64,000 bases of DNA from Pedobacter riviphilus (GCF_014692875.1 NZ_CP061171.1:5332001-5396000); one strand, 5' to 3'. Shown: positions 26,792 to 36,004, counted from the first letter of the stretch. Made by a program: numbers and translations. Notes: generated by a model from the sequence alone, not told the origin.

Positions 26792-28672
26792 TTATTTGCT
26801 TTCCCAAACATTATCTTTCGGCGTAGCATCTACATAGATACCGTTATCTAAACCAATCGATTTTACTTTTTTAGTAGTGTTAAGCACTATGTTTACCTCT
26901 TTTTGATTCGTTTTCCAAACCACAGGTGTTTTGTGGATGGTGTCCGCTGTTCCATCGGTATAAGTAACCACCACATTAAATGGAATGGCAAAACCACCTA
27001 CATTTTTAATGGTTACCGTCGATTTTCCTTTTGCTGGTGTAACCTTGGTAATGGTTAAATCAAGATAGTTGTTGGTGAAAAACCAGTTCTGGAAAAACCA
27101 GTTTAAATTTTGTCCAGATCCTGCATTCATCGAGTTAAAATAATCCCATGGAATAGGGTGTTTACCATTCCAGTTGCCCATATAGGTATGCAATGCTTTT
27201 TTAAACAGCTCATCACCAAGCATATCTTTTAAGGCCAGATAAGATAATGAAGCCTTACCATAGGAGTTATTCCCATAACCCGAACCCGAAACCTGGTCGG
27301 ACATGGAAATTACCGGCTGGTCTTCTTCAGTAGATTTATCGTTGATATATTTATTTACCCTGAAGTTTTTATAAAATTTATCTGCCGCCTCTTTGCCATG
27401 TTCTGCAATGCCGATTAAATATTCGAATGTTGTGGCCCATCCTTCATCCATATAGGCGTAACGCGTTTCGTTAATGCCCATATAAAAAGGAAAGTAAGTA
27501 TGTGCCACTTCATGGTCTTGAACCAGTTGTGCAAATACAGGATCGCCAAATTGCGAATCGTTAACCATCATCGGATACTCCATATCGGCAAAACCTTGAA
27601 AAGCGATGGTTTTTGTATAGGGATAGGGGATGCCTGGCCAATTGTTCGAAAACCAATCTAAAGCATTAAGATTGTATTTAACCGAGTTGATAAAATCTGT
27701 TCCGGTAGTAGGGTTGTAGGCAGCCTGGGCACTTGCACGGCGATTGGTCTTCTTATCTACAATTACACTTGCACCATCCCAAACGTAGTGGTTGCTCATG
27801 GCAAAAGTAACATCGGTAATGTGCTTTACTGCAAATTTCCAGGTATTCCAGTCTTTTTGTTGTGTTACTTTACCATCTTTCATTTCCTGCTCGGTAGCAA
27901 TGTGGATTACTTCATCACCATTATATGATTTTTTTAAACGCGCAGAAATTTCAGGTTGTAATACTTCATCAGGGTTCAGGAAATCGCCGGTTGCATAAAC
28001 CACATAGTTTTTAGGGGCTTTAATCGCGAATTCATAATCATTGAAGTCGTTGTAAAATTCAGCTCTATCAGTGTGTGGAATGCGGTCCCAACCGTTATAA
28101 TCATCGTATACCGATATGCGCGGATAACTATAAGCTACAAAAAATGAGTTTGGATCAATCTGTCCCTCGCGACCACTTTCTTTTGATAATGGGTAGTTCC
28201 ACTCAATTTTAACCGTAATTTTCGATTTTGGCAACAATGGTTTATTCAGCTTAACGTTTCCTACTGTTCCCCAATCTTTACTATCAACTTTATAAGTTAC
28301 GCCATCAACAGAAAAGGAGGTAATGTTTAAACCCGTACTTAAAAAGTCTTCACTTACTGCACCGCTTCTAGGGGAAGTTGGTTTGTGTAAGTTGTTTACA
28401 AAACGGATTGCAAGGGTTTTTAAGGTATCGGAACTGTTGTTGCTGTATAAAATTTCTTCATTACCGCTAACCACTTTGGTTTCGGCATCTACCTTAATAT
28501 CCATGTTGTATTTACCATGGTTTTGCCAATAATTTGAACCAGGTTTTCCATTCATAGCACGTGTACCCTTGGCATATGCTGCTTTAATATTCCGGGGCAT
28601 ATAAAGCTCCTGTGCCGAGGCCATATATCCGCCCAAACCGATTATCAGGGCAATAGAGAATAACTTTTTCAT
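26792..28672 (-). CDS. Secreted M1-family zinc metallopeptidase
   Basis: This 626-residue protein has a signal peptide (1-20) and the gluzincin M1 layout: beta-sandwich N-domain, a GAMEN-equivalent FADMEYPMM (about 357), zinc motif HEVAH at 387-391 and the third ligand E410 in MDEGWATTFEY. The spacing HEXXH-X18-E is exact. The C-terminal part has a short beta domain. Such enzymes are aminopeptidases in the periplasm or on the surface. Confidence 0.93.
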   Translation of the reverse strand: MKKLFSIALIIGLGGYMASAQELYMPRNIKAAYAKGTRAMNGKPGSNYWQNHGKYNMDIKVDAETKVVSGNEEILYSNNSSDTLKTLAIRFVNNLHKPTSPRSGAVSEDFLSTGLNITSFSVDGVTYKVDSKDWGTVGNVKLNKPLLPKSKITVKIEWNYPLSKESGREGQIDPNSFFVAYSYPRISVYDDYNGWDRIPHTDRAEFYNDFNDYEFAIKAPKNYVVYATGDFLNPDEVLQPEISARLKKSYNGDEVIHIATEQEMKDGKVTQQKDWNTWKFAVKHITDVTFAMSNHYVWDGASVIVDKKTNRRASAQAAYNPTTGTDFINSVKYNLNALDWFSNNWPGIPYPYTKTIAFQGFADMEYPMMVNDSQFGDPVFAQLVQDHEVAHTYFPFYMGINETRYAYMDEGWATTFEYLIGIAEHGKEAADKFYKNFRVNKYINDKSTEEDQPVISMSDQVSGSGYGNNSYGKASLSYLALKDMLGDELFKKALHTYMGNWNGKHPIPWDYFNSMNAGSGQNLNWFFQNWFFTNNYLDLTITKVTPAKGKSTVTIKNVGGFAIPFNVVVTYTDGTADTIHKTPVVWKTNQKEVNIVLNTTKKVKSIGLDNGIYVDATPKDNVWESK

Positions 28673-28674
28673 TT

Positions 28675-28911
28675 TTACGAATAATTTAAGCTAAAAATAG
28701 GACTAATGATTGAATTTTGAGTGAAGGAAAGCTGAATTTTGAAGTGTTTTATGACTAATTGCTGTGTTTTTGGTGGATCTCGCATATTCCCAGGTATGAT
28801 TTGATTTGGAATAGATAATTGATCAAATGAAGAAGAGCAAGCTAAAAAAATACTGCATAAAGTTAAAAATGCTGTAAATCTTAATCTTTTATTTGCTTTT
28901 GTAATTTCCAC
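28675..28911 (-). CDS. Possible small lipoprotein (doubtful)
   Basis: A 78-codon frame with a GTG start reads as a lipoprotein signal (RLRFTAFLTLCSIFLACSSS) with a lipobox cysteine, but its tail has no domain and it ends 2 bp before the M1 peptidase start, in what should be that gene's promoter region. It may be a decayed or chance frame. Confidence 0.3.
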   Translation of the reverse strand: MEITKANKRLRFTAFLTLCSIFLACSSSFDQLSIPNQIIPGNMRDPPKTQQLVIKHFKIQLSFTQNSIISPIFSLNYS

Positions 28912-29006
28912 ATTTTATCTTCGTTATTATTGAAGCAAGACTATGTAGCAAACCAACTATATAGTCTTGTTTGTTTTTTATAGCGTTTGAATAAATTAAT
29001 AGAGCA

Positions 29007-29480
29007 ATGACAGAGGTAACATACTACACCCAAGAGGGGTTGGATAAATTGAAAGAGGAAGTACATTATCTAACCACCACCGGTCGTCAGCTTATATCTA
29101 AAGCAATTGCAGAAGCAAGGGATAAAGGTGATTTATCGGAGAATGCAGAATACGATGCCGCAAAAGAGGCACAGGGATTGCATGAAGCAAAAATTTCAAA
29201 ATTGAAGAATACGTTGGCAAATGCACGTTTAATTGATGAGTCGAAATTGGATTTATCTAAAGTGCTGGCATTATCTATCGTAAAAATAAAAAATGTTAAA
29301 AACGGTGCTACGATGACCTATCAGTTGGTAGCAGAAAGTGAAGCTGATTTAAAAACCGGAAAAATTTCGGTTAAATCGCCGATTGCACAGGGTTTATTGG
29401 GTAAATCGGTAGGCGAATTTGCAGAAATTGAAGTACCTGCAGGTAAAATGCAGTTCGAAGTACTCGAAATTTCGAGATAA
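29007..29480 (+). CDS. greA: Transcription elongation factor GreA
   Basis: This 157-residue factor stimulates RNA cleavage in backtracked RNA polymerase. The N-terminal antiparallel coiled coil holds the acidic tip motif in DKGDLSENAEYDAAKEAQG (about 41-59), and the C-terminal FKBP-like domain contains ISVKSPIAQGLLGKSVGE. Length is typical. It is 75 bp upstream of the HIT gene, and the pair may share a transcript. Confidence 0.96.
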   Translation: MTEVTYYTQEGLDKLKEEVHYLTTTGRQLISKAIAEARDKGDLSENAEYDAAKEAQGLHEAKISKLKNTLANARLIDESKLDLSKVLALSIVKIKNVKNGATMTYQLVAESEADLKTGKISVKSPIAQGLLGKSVGEFAEIEVPAGKMQFEVLEISR

Positions 29481-29555
29481 ATGAATAGCGTTTGGCGATA
29501 GGCATTTTAATAATCGCTCACCGCCAAACGCTTTACCCTAAATCCTATACCTCAA

Positions 29556-29954
29556 ATGACTGTTTTTTCAAAAATCGTTGCAGGCGAAATCCCTGCACAT
29601 GTTGTAGCCGAAACTGTAGAATATTTAGCTTTTCTGGATGTTCAGCCTTTAACAGCAGGTCATGTTTTGGTAATTCCTAAAATCGAAACCGACTATATCT
29701 TCGATATGGACGAAGATTTATATGTTGGCCTGTGGATGTTTGCTAAAATTGTGGCGAAAGGTGTAAAAATAGCTTTCCCTTGCAAAAAAGTAGGTGTTTC
29801 GGTTATTGGATTGGAAGTTCCACATGCACATATCCATTTAATACCGATGAATAATGTAAGCGATATGAACTTTAGCAAAGAAAAATTAAAGCCAACAAAC
29901 GAAGAGTTGGCCGAGGCTGCCGAAAAAATTAGGCAAGCTTTACTAGAAGTATAA
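29556..29954 (+). CDS. HIT-family nucleotide hydrolase
   Basis: This 132-residue protein belongs to the histidine triad family (Hint branch), which hydrolyses nucleotidyl phosphoramidates. The triad motif is HAHIHLIP at about residues 91-98, and the N-terminus FSKIVAGEIPAHVVAE is typical. It follows greA on the same strand. Confidence 0.93.
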   Translation: MTVFSKIVAGEIPAHVVAETVEYLAFLDVQPLTAGHVLVIPKIETDYIFDMDEDLYVGLWMFAKIVAKGVKIAFPCKKVGVSVIGLEVPHAHIHLIPMNNVSDMNFSKEKLKPTNEELAEAAEKIRQALLEV

Positions 29955-29985
29955 AAAAGGCCGGCTGTGAAAACATCAGCCGACC
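29953..29985 (-). terminator. Terminator of the COG4315-type lipoprotein gene
   Basis: On the minus strand GGTCGGCTG pairs with CAGCCGGCC (977-985 and 959-967 in the last three digits) with one mismatch and a 9-nt loop, followed by six T. It lies 27 bp after the stop of the minus-strand gene and could also serve the HIT gene. Confidence 0.75.
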
Positions 29986-30011
29986 ATTCTACCCGCCTAA
30001 CCCAAATATTT

Positions 30012-30872
30012 TTATGGCGCCGGAGCAACTGTAGCATTCAGCTGTAATACAGGCCAAGTTAAACCTGGACCTTTTCCAATTACTATGCCCAGATTATCGC
30101 CTCTTTTTACATCTGATATCCAATAGTACAGTGGCCATCCTTTATAAGTTAATTGTTTTTTGCCTATTGTGGCCACAGTAATTACGCCAACGTCAGCTTT
30201 TGCAACAGCCGAGGGCACGCTTAGTACTTCAGATTCATAAACTGGCCAAATGCCCTCTTGTGTAGCGCTCTTTGTATAAGTATTTACGCCGTTTTTATCT
30301 GGTGCAAAAGCGTATAAGGTGCGGCCTTTGCTATCAGTTAGGTAAATGGTGTTGCCAGTACCTACGGCATAAGTGCTGGTATAATTGGTATTGTTTCCAA
30401 ACAACTGTGCATTTGCTAACATTAATGAATAATCGGGCTTCGCTACAAACCATATTCCACCAACCCCGTCACCTTTAATTTGTCCGGCGGCAGCATCACC
30501 TGCATAATAATAAAGCGGATAACCCCGGTAAGTGCTTTGCTTACGGCCATCAGTTCTCGTCACCTCACCAACTTCAGCTTTGTTCAGGTTTAAATCTGTA
30601 CTGGCATCGGCAGAATAATAAAGCGGCCAGGTTGTTTCGCAGCCACCAACGCAGGTTGGCACACCTGCGGCATCAGATGCAAAAAAGTATAAGGTTTTAC
30701 CATCTTTATCTGTTAATACCGATCCGAATTTAGCGTCGGTTGCCAATTGGATTCCTTTATTGTTGTTAACAGGTGGAGTTGTAGGTTCGTCTGAACTGTT
30801 TTTCTTGCAGGCTGTAATTACCATGGCTATACTCAATATAGCCAATAGGTTTTTTTTTAAGTAGATTAGCAT
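30012..30872 (-). CDS. Lipoprotein with repeated Yx(F/W/Y)xxD units (COG4315-like)
   Basis: This 286-residue protein has a lipoprotein signal (LAILSIAMVITAC, Cys about 22) and two tandem copies of the Lipoprotein_15/COG4315 module, each with paired units such as GKTLYFFASD and TWPLYY, then GRTLYAFAPD and IWPVY. The first copy has a cysteine pair (TCVGGCETTWP). The fold is a secreted beta module of unknown function found beside redox and sigma-factor genes. It is divergent from an ECF sigma gene. Confidence 0.85.
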   Translation of the reverse strand: MLIYLKKNLLAILSIAMVITACKKNSSDEPTTPPVNNNKGIQLATDAKFGSVLTDKDGKTLYFFASDAAGVPTCVGGCETTWPLYYSADASTDLNLNKAEVGEVTRTDGRKQSTYRGYPLYYYAGDAAAGQIKGDGVGGIWFVAKPDYSLMLANAQLFGNNTNYTSTYAVGTGNTIYLTDSKGRTLYAFAPDKNGVNTYTKSATQEGIWPVYESEVLSVPSAVAKADVGVITVATIGKKQLTYKGWPLYYWISDVKRGDNLGIVIGKGPGLTWPVLQLNATVAPAP

Positions 30873-31061
30873 AAGATTTTTGTATTTAGTTTTAAATTAA
30901 TAAATTGTTATGCCGCTATTACGCCACCAAGTTGTAAATGGTTGCTTGCAGAAATGAGATTTTTAACCGAGATGGGCAAAATAAATTAGTTGTCAAAAAA
31001 AAGATTTTGTTAGGCAACCTTTCGTAATTTCTTACCGTAATATATTTTGAAAGGAGAGTTT

Positions 31062-31688
31062 GTGACCGCTAACCGCGACAGAGAAGATATTGTTATACAA
31101 AAGTATATTCAGGGCTGCATTAGAAATGAAAGAGATAGTCAAAAAGCACTATACCAACATTTCTATAGCTTTGCTATGGGTATTTGTTTGCGTTATGCAA
31201 ACGATCGGTTGGATGCTGCGGGAATACTGAACGATGGCTTTTTTAAAGCTTTTAAGAATATTAATAAATATGAGCCTACCAAAGCTTTTTTGCCCTGGCT
31301 TGGACGTATAATAACCAATACAGCTATCGACTATTATCGTGCTAATCTAAAATTTGCTGATCACGTAGATATCTTGGATCATGAAAATATTGCGCAGGTA
31401 AGCTCTGTGTATGATAAATTAGCTTACCACGATTTATTGGCATTGGTGCAAAGGTTGAGCGCGGGCTACCGTACCGTTTTTAATCTATTTGCTATTGATG
31501 GATATACGCATGAAGAAATTGCCGAAATGCTCGGTATATCGGTTGGTACATCAAAATCGAACCTGTTTAAGGCAAGGCAAAAGCTACAGGAAATGTTAAA
31601 AGCTACAGAGTCGAAAACTTACCAGGTAAGGAATTCGGGTGTAGACAGGAACCTTTTAGAGGTAAGGTTAAACACAAATATGCAATGA
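31062..31688 (+). CDS. ECF RNA polymerase sigma factor
   Basis: This 208-residue sigma factor has region 2 (LYQHFYSFAMGICLRYANDR... FFKAFKNINKYEP) and region 4 with an HTH (FNLFAIDGYTHEEIAEMLGI, then GTSKSNLFKARQKL). The GTG at 31062 is chosen because an exact AAAGGAG lies 6 bp upstream, unusual for this genome; an in-frame TTG at 31047 would overlap that site. It overlaps the next gene by 4 bp (ATGA). Confidence 0.92.
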   Translation: MTANRDREDIVIQKYIQGCIRNERDSQKALYQHFYSFAMGICLRYANDRLDAAGILNDGFFKAFKNINKYEPTKAFLPWLGRIITNTAIDYYRANLKFADHVDILDHENIAQVSSVYDKLAYHDLLALVQRLSAGYRTVFNLFAIDGYTHEEIAEMLGISVGTSKSNLFKARQKLQEMLKATESKTYQVRNSGVDRNLLEVRLNTNMQ

Positions 31689-32869
31689 AAGAGGGAAAAG
31701 ATATAGATAAATTATTTAAGGATGGATTGGAAAATCCTGATCTTCCTTTTAATGATTTAGATTGGGATAATCTGGAGGAGAGATTGCATCCAACGCCAAA
31801 AAGGAGGATAGTGCCGCTAATTTGGTTAACTGCTGTGGCTGGGATAGCCGCAATGTTACTGGTGGTGTTTTTATTGGCTAAACCATCAAATAACGAAAAC
31901 GAAGTGAAGGCTGTGATCAAAAAAGATCAAAGAAAGCAAAACGGTAATAAGCCAGAAAATAATACAGATAACTTAACCGAAATACCTACTAAACCAAACG
32001 ATTCAACAGGAAACGGGGATTTAAGCCCATTGGCTTTAAATGCAAAAGCTACGGCTGATACAAATAAACAAGAGCACGCAATTGGGCATGGTAATAAAAC
32101 CATTCAAAAAGTAGCTGGCACAACCGATGTTAATGCCAATATATTGGCCAATGTGCGCTACAAACCTGAGTTAAACTCAAAAACAGATCTTGTAGCATTT
32201 AAAGATCAAGATTTAACAACCACTATTGCGGTAGGAAAGCCTGAACAAATTAAAGCATTGGTTTTGAGGAAAAAATCGCGCGTTGTACTGAGTATTTTGG
32301 CTGCGCCTGATTTAACAAGTGTACAAAAATCAGGTAAAAGCAGTTTAAGTGGCGGTTTTGGTGTAGAAGCTACTCTTTTTTTAACAAAGAAATTAAGTGT
32401 TACTACTGGGGCAGTTTATGCTAAGAAAATTTACGATTCAGATTTTAGCCAATACAAGCCCAACAGCAATTACGTTTTTAAGGTAAACCCCGCAAATATT
32501 CATGCCAATTGCGATGTAATCGATATTCCGATCAATGTGAACTATAAGGTTTTTGACGGTCGTAGAAATGCTATTTCCATAAGTACAGGCCTATCCAGTT
32601 ATTTAATGTTAAAAGAGAAATACAGCTATTCTTATAATGGCGTTTATCAAGGTCCTCAAAGCTATGAAGTCAGAAACCAGAACCAGCATTATTTAGGTAT
32701 AGCCAATGTTGGTGTAGAGTTTCAGCACAAAATAAATAATAATTTAAGTATCAGCGCTAAACCTTTTATGAAAATTCCATTAACCGATATAGGTTATGGA
32801 AACTCTAGGCTGTCATCAACAGGTGTGGCCGTTTCGGTAAATATGAATTTATTTGGCAAAAAGAATTAG
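31685..32869 (+). CDS. Membrane protein with barrel-like C-terminus, coupled to the ECF sigma gene
   Basis: This 394-residue protein has a 40-residue acidic cytosolic N-terminus (DIDKLFKDGLENPDLPFNDL), one membrane helix (about 42-65), a polar Asn/Lys-rich linker to about residue 195, and a C-terminal PorT/outer-membrane-barrel-like domain (GFGVEATLFLTKKLSVTTGA... SAKPFMKIPLTDIGYG). The position and topology suit an anti-sigma factor, with the N-terminus holding the sigma factor. The fusion of an inner-membrane helix to a barrel-like domain is common in Bacteroidota but its working is unclear. Confidence 0.8.
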   Translation: MKEGKDIDKLFKDGLENPDLPFNDLDWDNLEERLHPTPKRRIVPLIWLTAVAGIAAMLLVVFLLAKPSNNENEVKAVIKKDQRKQNGNKPENNTDNLTEIPTKPNDSTGNGDLSPLALNAKATADTNKQEHAIGHGNKTIQKVAGTTDVNANILANVRYKPELNSKTDLVAFKDQDLTTTIAVGKPEQIKALVLRKKSRVVLSILAAPDLTSVQKSGKSSLSGGFGVEATLFLTKKLSVTTGAVYAKKIYDSDFSQYKPNSNYVFKVNPANIHANCDVIDIPINVNYKVFDGRRNAISISTGLSSYLMLKEKYSYSYNGVYQGPQSYEVRNQNQHYLGIANVGVEFQHKINNNLSISAKPFMKIPLTDIGYGNSRLSSTGVAVSVNMNLFGKKN

Positions 32870-32875
32870 TTAAGA

Positions 32876-33157
32876 TTAAAATAATACGTCTTGAATTTCT
32901 GGTGTTTTATCGAAAACACTTTTTGCAAACGGACAAAGGGGGAGGATTTTTATCTTGTTTTCTCTGGCATAATTTACAGTGGCCATCACTAATTTTTTTC
33001 CTACACCTTTGCCGGCAAAATCTTGATTTACTTCAGTATGATCAATAATGAATTTACCAGGGCCAGCCCAAACATATGCCAAAACGCCTGCTTGTAAGCC
33101 ATTATCTAGGGCTTCGAACTGTCCTTTCTTTTCACCGTTAATCTGTTGTATTTCCAT
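32876..33157 (-). CDS. Small GNAT-like acetyltransferase (YidJ/GCN5-related type)
   Basis: This 93-residue protein is the short GNAT form (PF14542). The acetyl-CoA loop is in QDFAGKGVGKKLV (about 49-61), preceded by FIIDHTEV and followed by ARENKIKILPLCPFAK, the usual cysteine-bearing end. Substrate unknown. It ends 6 bp from the stop of the barrel protein gene and starts 6 bp after the pirin gene stop, so it is the second gene of a pirin-GNAT operon. Confidence 0.9.
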   Translation of the reverse strand: MEIQQINGEKKGQFEALDNGLQAGVLAYVWAGPGKFIIDHTEVNQDFAGKGVGKKLVMATVNYARENKIKILPLCPFAKSVFDKTPEIQDVLF

Positions 33158-33163
33158 TATGGC

Positions 33164-34054
33164 TTATTTCTTAATATAAGGATTTTGATCTGGCAATGGC
33201 ACAAAATCGGTTTCCCCGGGAACGGGTTTAAAACTTTGTTCCAACCACTTAATTTTAGCTTTTTCAATTAATGCTCTATCTGATGCAACAAAGTTCCAGT
33301 AAATGAAACGCTCTTCAGGAAAGGGTTCGCCGCCAAAAATGTAAACGGTGGTGTTTTCGTGCATGGTAAATTCGCAGAGTTTGGCATCGTTAGCAATTAA
33401 AATATGGCGGGGTTCGAAAATATGCCCATCACTCTCAATAGCTCCTTCTAAAATATACAACGCACTTTCTCCGAAGAGAGAACTGCCGATATTTACCTTT
33501 TGGCGATCGGTACTTTTTAACTCTAAAAAATACAGCGGACTATAAACAGGTACCGGCGATTTAAGGCCAAAAGCTTCTCCTGCAATTAATTTAAAATTAA
33601 CACCATTCTGGGTCCAGTTTGGAATGTCTGCCTCTTCTACATGGCAAAACTCAGGTTCCATTTGTTCCAAATCTTTAGGTAAAGCCACCCAGATCTGTAG
33701 GCCATGGAGTATTTTATCGGTATGGCGAAGGTATTCAGGAGTTCTTTCTGAATGTACAATGCCACTGCCCGAGGTCATCCAGTTTACCTGCCCCGGTTTA
33801 ATTACAATATCCGAGCCTAAACTATCTTTATGCGTAATCTCACCCTCGAACAAAAAAGTAAGGGTAGATAAACCGATATGTGGATGGGGTGGAACATCGA
33901 GGTTTTCATGATCACTCATTGCAGCGGGCCCCATATGGTCGATAAAAGAAAAAGGGCCAACCATTCGTTTCTCTCTGAAAGGCAGCAACCGGCCAACCAT
34001 AAAATTACCAATATTTGCTGGTCTTTCTTCGATAATAAGTTTAATGTTCGACAT
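33164..34054 (-). CDS. Pirin-family protein
   Basis: This 296-residue bicupin has the N-terminal pirin signature (RPANIGNFMVGRLLPFREKR, FIDHMGPA) and metal ligands HPHIGLSTLTFLFEGEITHKD and HSERTP. Related bacterial pirins have quercetinase activity or modulate enzymes. The start at ATG 34054 yields the typical short leader. The GNAT gene follows after 6 bp. Confidence 0.92.
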   Translation of the reverse strand: MSNIKLIIEERPANIGNFMVGRLLPFREKRMVGPFSFIDHMGPAAMSDHENLDVPPHPHIGLSTLTFLFEGEITHKDSLGSDIVIKPGQVNWMTSGSGIVHSERTPEYLRHTDKILHGLQIWVALPKDLEQMEPEFCHVEEADIPNWTQNGVNFKLIAGEAFGLKSPVPVYSPLYFLELKSTDRQKVNIGSSLFGESALYILEGAIESDGHIFEPRHILIANDAKLCEFTMHENTTVYIFGGEPFPEERFIYWNFVASDRALIEKAKIKWLEQSFKPVPGETDFVPLPDQNPYIKK

Positions 34055-34188
34055 GGGATAATCAATTTTAATGAGGTGAATTTAAGGAAAATTATCGTCA
34101 ATGGCAGATTGTTTAGTAATATCTGGTGCCATGAAAAAAAGGCTTAGTTTGTTTTGGAAAGCAATAACAGAGGCTTTTAGGTTGTTGT

Positions 34189-34343
34189 AGTCCCGCTCCC
34201 GCTTCTGCCAATTTGAAGAAAATCGGCATCTCGCTTTGATCGGGTTTAGGTGGCAACGGCATTGCTACTGTCAGAAGTGAAATAAACCCGACCGACAGCG
34301 TTATCCTGATTTTTTCTATCAGGATTAAGCAAAGGGCGGGACT
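34189..34343. repeat. Nested palindromic element, MITE-like
   Basis: Outer arms AGTCCCGC (34189-34196) and GCGGGACT (34336-34343) enclose CTTCTG/CAGAAG (34202-34207, 34272-34277), CGGGTTTA/TAAACCCG (34241-34248, 34283-34290) and a hairpin ATCCTGAT/ATCAGGAT (34303-34310, 34318-34325). All four nest or follow in one foldable 155-bp unit without an open frame. Confidence 0.7.
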
Positions 34344-34455
34344 GGCGCAACCGAAGAACCATAGGCATTGCTTTTCAAATTATCAAGAAAATTTCCGTGC
34401 CCTCTGTGCTTCCGTGGCAGAAAAATTTCTAAATTCATTATGTTAACAGCTGACG

Positions 34456-34522
34456 GTGCAGGTAGATCTCTCCATTTCACTGCGTTTCATCCGATAGCTA
34501 TCGGATCGAGATGACGATGCCT
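34456..34522. repeat. Dispersed repeat with an 18-bp palindrome
   Basis: ATCCGATAGCTATCGGAT is a perfect palindrome at 34489-34506 inside a sequence of the GTCATCTCGA...GGAGAGATCT type that I recall as a common Bacteroidota intergenic repeat. The end GACGATGCCTCC resembles the GACGATGTCTC end of the elements at 18578 and 38829. Confidence 0.6.
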
Positions 34523-34529
34523 CCTTATC

Positions 34530-34556
34530 AAAAAAGCATCCCTTTCGAGATGCCTT
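34530..34556 (-). terminator. Terminator after the old yellow enzyme gene
   Basis: On the minus strand a 5-bp GCATC/GATGC stem (plus a wobble pair) with an 8-nt loop is followed by TTTTTT, 30 bp after the stop of the reductase gene. Confidence 0.5.
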
Positions 34557-34585
34557 TCTAAACTTAAAAAGAAAAATGAGGGAAA

Positions 34586-35686
34586 TTATACCAATTGCAT
34601 TAAAGCTTCTTTGCTAAAGCCTTTTAATTCTTCTGTACGGTTATTTTTAATTTTCTCTACCCAGTTCGGGTCTGCTAAAAGCGGACGGCCAACTGCTACT
34701 AAATCGAAGTCGCCGCGGTCCATTCTGCGTACCAGTTCATCTAGCGAGCTAGGTTGTGAACTCTGGCCTGCGAAAGCACCAAAGAAATCGCCATCCAAAC
34801 CAACAGAACCCACTGAGATTGTAGCTTTTCCGGTTACTTTTTTGGCCCAACCTGCAAAATTTAAATCAGAACCTTCAAATTCAGGCTCCCAGAAACGGCG
34901 TTGCGAACAATGAAAAATATCAATTCCGGCTTCGGCCAATGGCGTTAACCACTGTTCCATTTCCTGCTCGTTTTTAGCTAATTTGAAATCGTAAGCAGCA
35001 GGTTTAAATTGTGATAAGCGGATAATTAAGGCGAAATCTTCTCCAACCCTTTTACGCACTTCTTTAATTACTTCAACGGCGAAACGGGTACGCTCTGCCA
35101 GCGTTTTACCGCCATAAATATCTGTACGGTTATTGGTAGCATCCCAGAAAAACTGATCAATCAGGTATTGATGTGCACCATGTATTTCAACAGTGTCGAA
35201 ACCCAGGGCTTTAGCGTCTGCGGCAGCTTGGCCAAAAGCAGCTATGGTATCAGCAATGGCGGCATCTGTCATTGGTACTCCGTTTTCAAACCCCGGACTG
35301 TTAAAAGATGAGGGGCCTTCAAATGGTGCACTGGGTAACCAACCAGAAGCATGATTTGCATGAATACCCTGGTGCCAGATTTGCGGTCCCATTTGTCCGC
35401 CAGCCTGGTGTACGCTTTTAATTACGTTCTCCCAGCCTGCCAGAGCTTCTGCACCGTAAAAATGCGGAATGTTGGGATCTGCAGAAGAAGACGGACGATT
35501 AATTACCGTTCCTTCTGATAAAATTAAACCCACTTCTCCAGCTGCTCTTCTTGCGTAATACGCTGCAACCTCGGCCGTTGGTACACCACCAGGAGAAAAG
35601 GAACGCGTCATAGGCGCCATTACTATTCTATTTTTGACATTTAATGTTTTAAGGCTAAAAGGCCTGAATAAACTATCTGTGTTCAT
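34586..35686 (-). CDS. Old yellow enzyme-type alkene reductase (NADH:flavin oxidoreductase)
   Basis: This 366-residue FMN enzyme is a TIM barrel that reduces activated C=C bonds with NAD(P)H. Signatures: N-terminal LKNRIVMAPMTRS-like NVKNRIVMAPMTRSF, the substrate-binding pair in HGAHQYLIDQFFW, and YGGKTLAERTRF; the C-terminal AVGRPLLADPNW completes the phosphate site. It lies 11 bp after an ArsR-type regulator gene and is probably co-transcribed with and controlled by it. Confidence 0.93.
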   Translation of the reverse strand: MNTDSLFRPFSLKTLNVKNRIVMAPMTRSFSPGGVPTAEVAAYYARRAAGEVGLILSEGTVINRPSSSADPNIPHFYGAEALAGWENVIKSVHQAGGQMGPQIWHQGIHANHASGWLPSAPFEGPSSFNSPGFENGVPMTDAAIADTIAAFGQAAADAKALGFDTVEIHGAHQYLIDQFFWDATNNRTDIYGGKTLAERTRFAVEVIKEVRKRVGEDFALIIRLSQFKPAAYDFKLAKNEQEMEQWLTPLAEAGIDIFHCSQRRFWEPEFEGSDLNFAGWAKKVTGKATISVGSVGLDGDFFGAFAGQSSQPSSLDELVRRMDRGDFDLVAVGRPLLADPNWVEKIKNNRTEELKGFSKEALMQLV

Positions 35687-35697
35687 ATGTTTCTAAA

Positions 35698-36000
35698 TTA
35701 TAATTCGGTATTGATGATTTCGCTTAATTTTTCTAAGCCTTCTTTATTGCGTTTGTAATAAGTCCATTGGCCCAGGCGTGTGGAACTGATTAAATCAGCA
35801 CGCTGTAAAATAGACAGGTATTCGGAAATAGTACTTTGTGATAAGCCACTTTTAAGTTGAATCTGTCCAACGCAAACACCTACATTTTCAAAATCGGGAT
35901 TTGGCTGTTCCGGAAAATGTAGCTCAGGCGCTTTTAACCAACCTAAAATCTGCAAACGTGTTTTGTTTGAAAGGGCTTTGAATATTTCTACTTGATCCAT
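35698..36000 (-). CDS. ArsR-family winged-helix repressor
   Basis: This 100-residue repressor starts at ATG 36000 (MDQVEIFKALSNKTRLQILG). The HTH is LKSGLSQSTISEYLSILQRADLI, with the beta-wing TRLGQWTYYKR. A single cysteine (VGVCVGQ) lies in the region of the alpha-3 metal site, but the paired ELCVCDL motif is missing, so metal sensing is not supported; sensing of enones or oxidants handled by the reductase is a reasonable guess. First gene of an arsR-OYE operon. Confidence 0.88.
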   Translation of the reverse strand: MDQVEIFKALSNKTRLQILGWLKAPELHFPEQPNPDFENVGVCVGQIQLKSGLSQSTISEYLSILQRADLISSTRLGQWTYYKRNKEGLEKLSEIINTEL

Positions 36001-36004
36001 AGCA

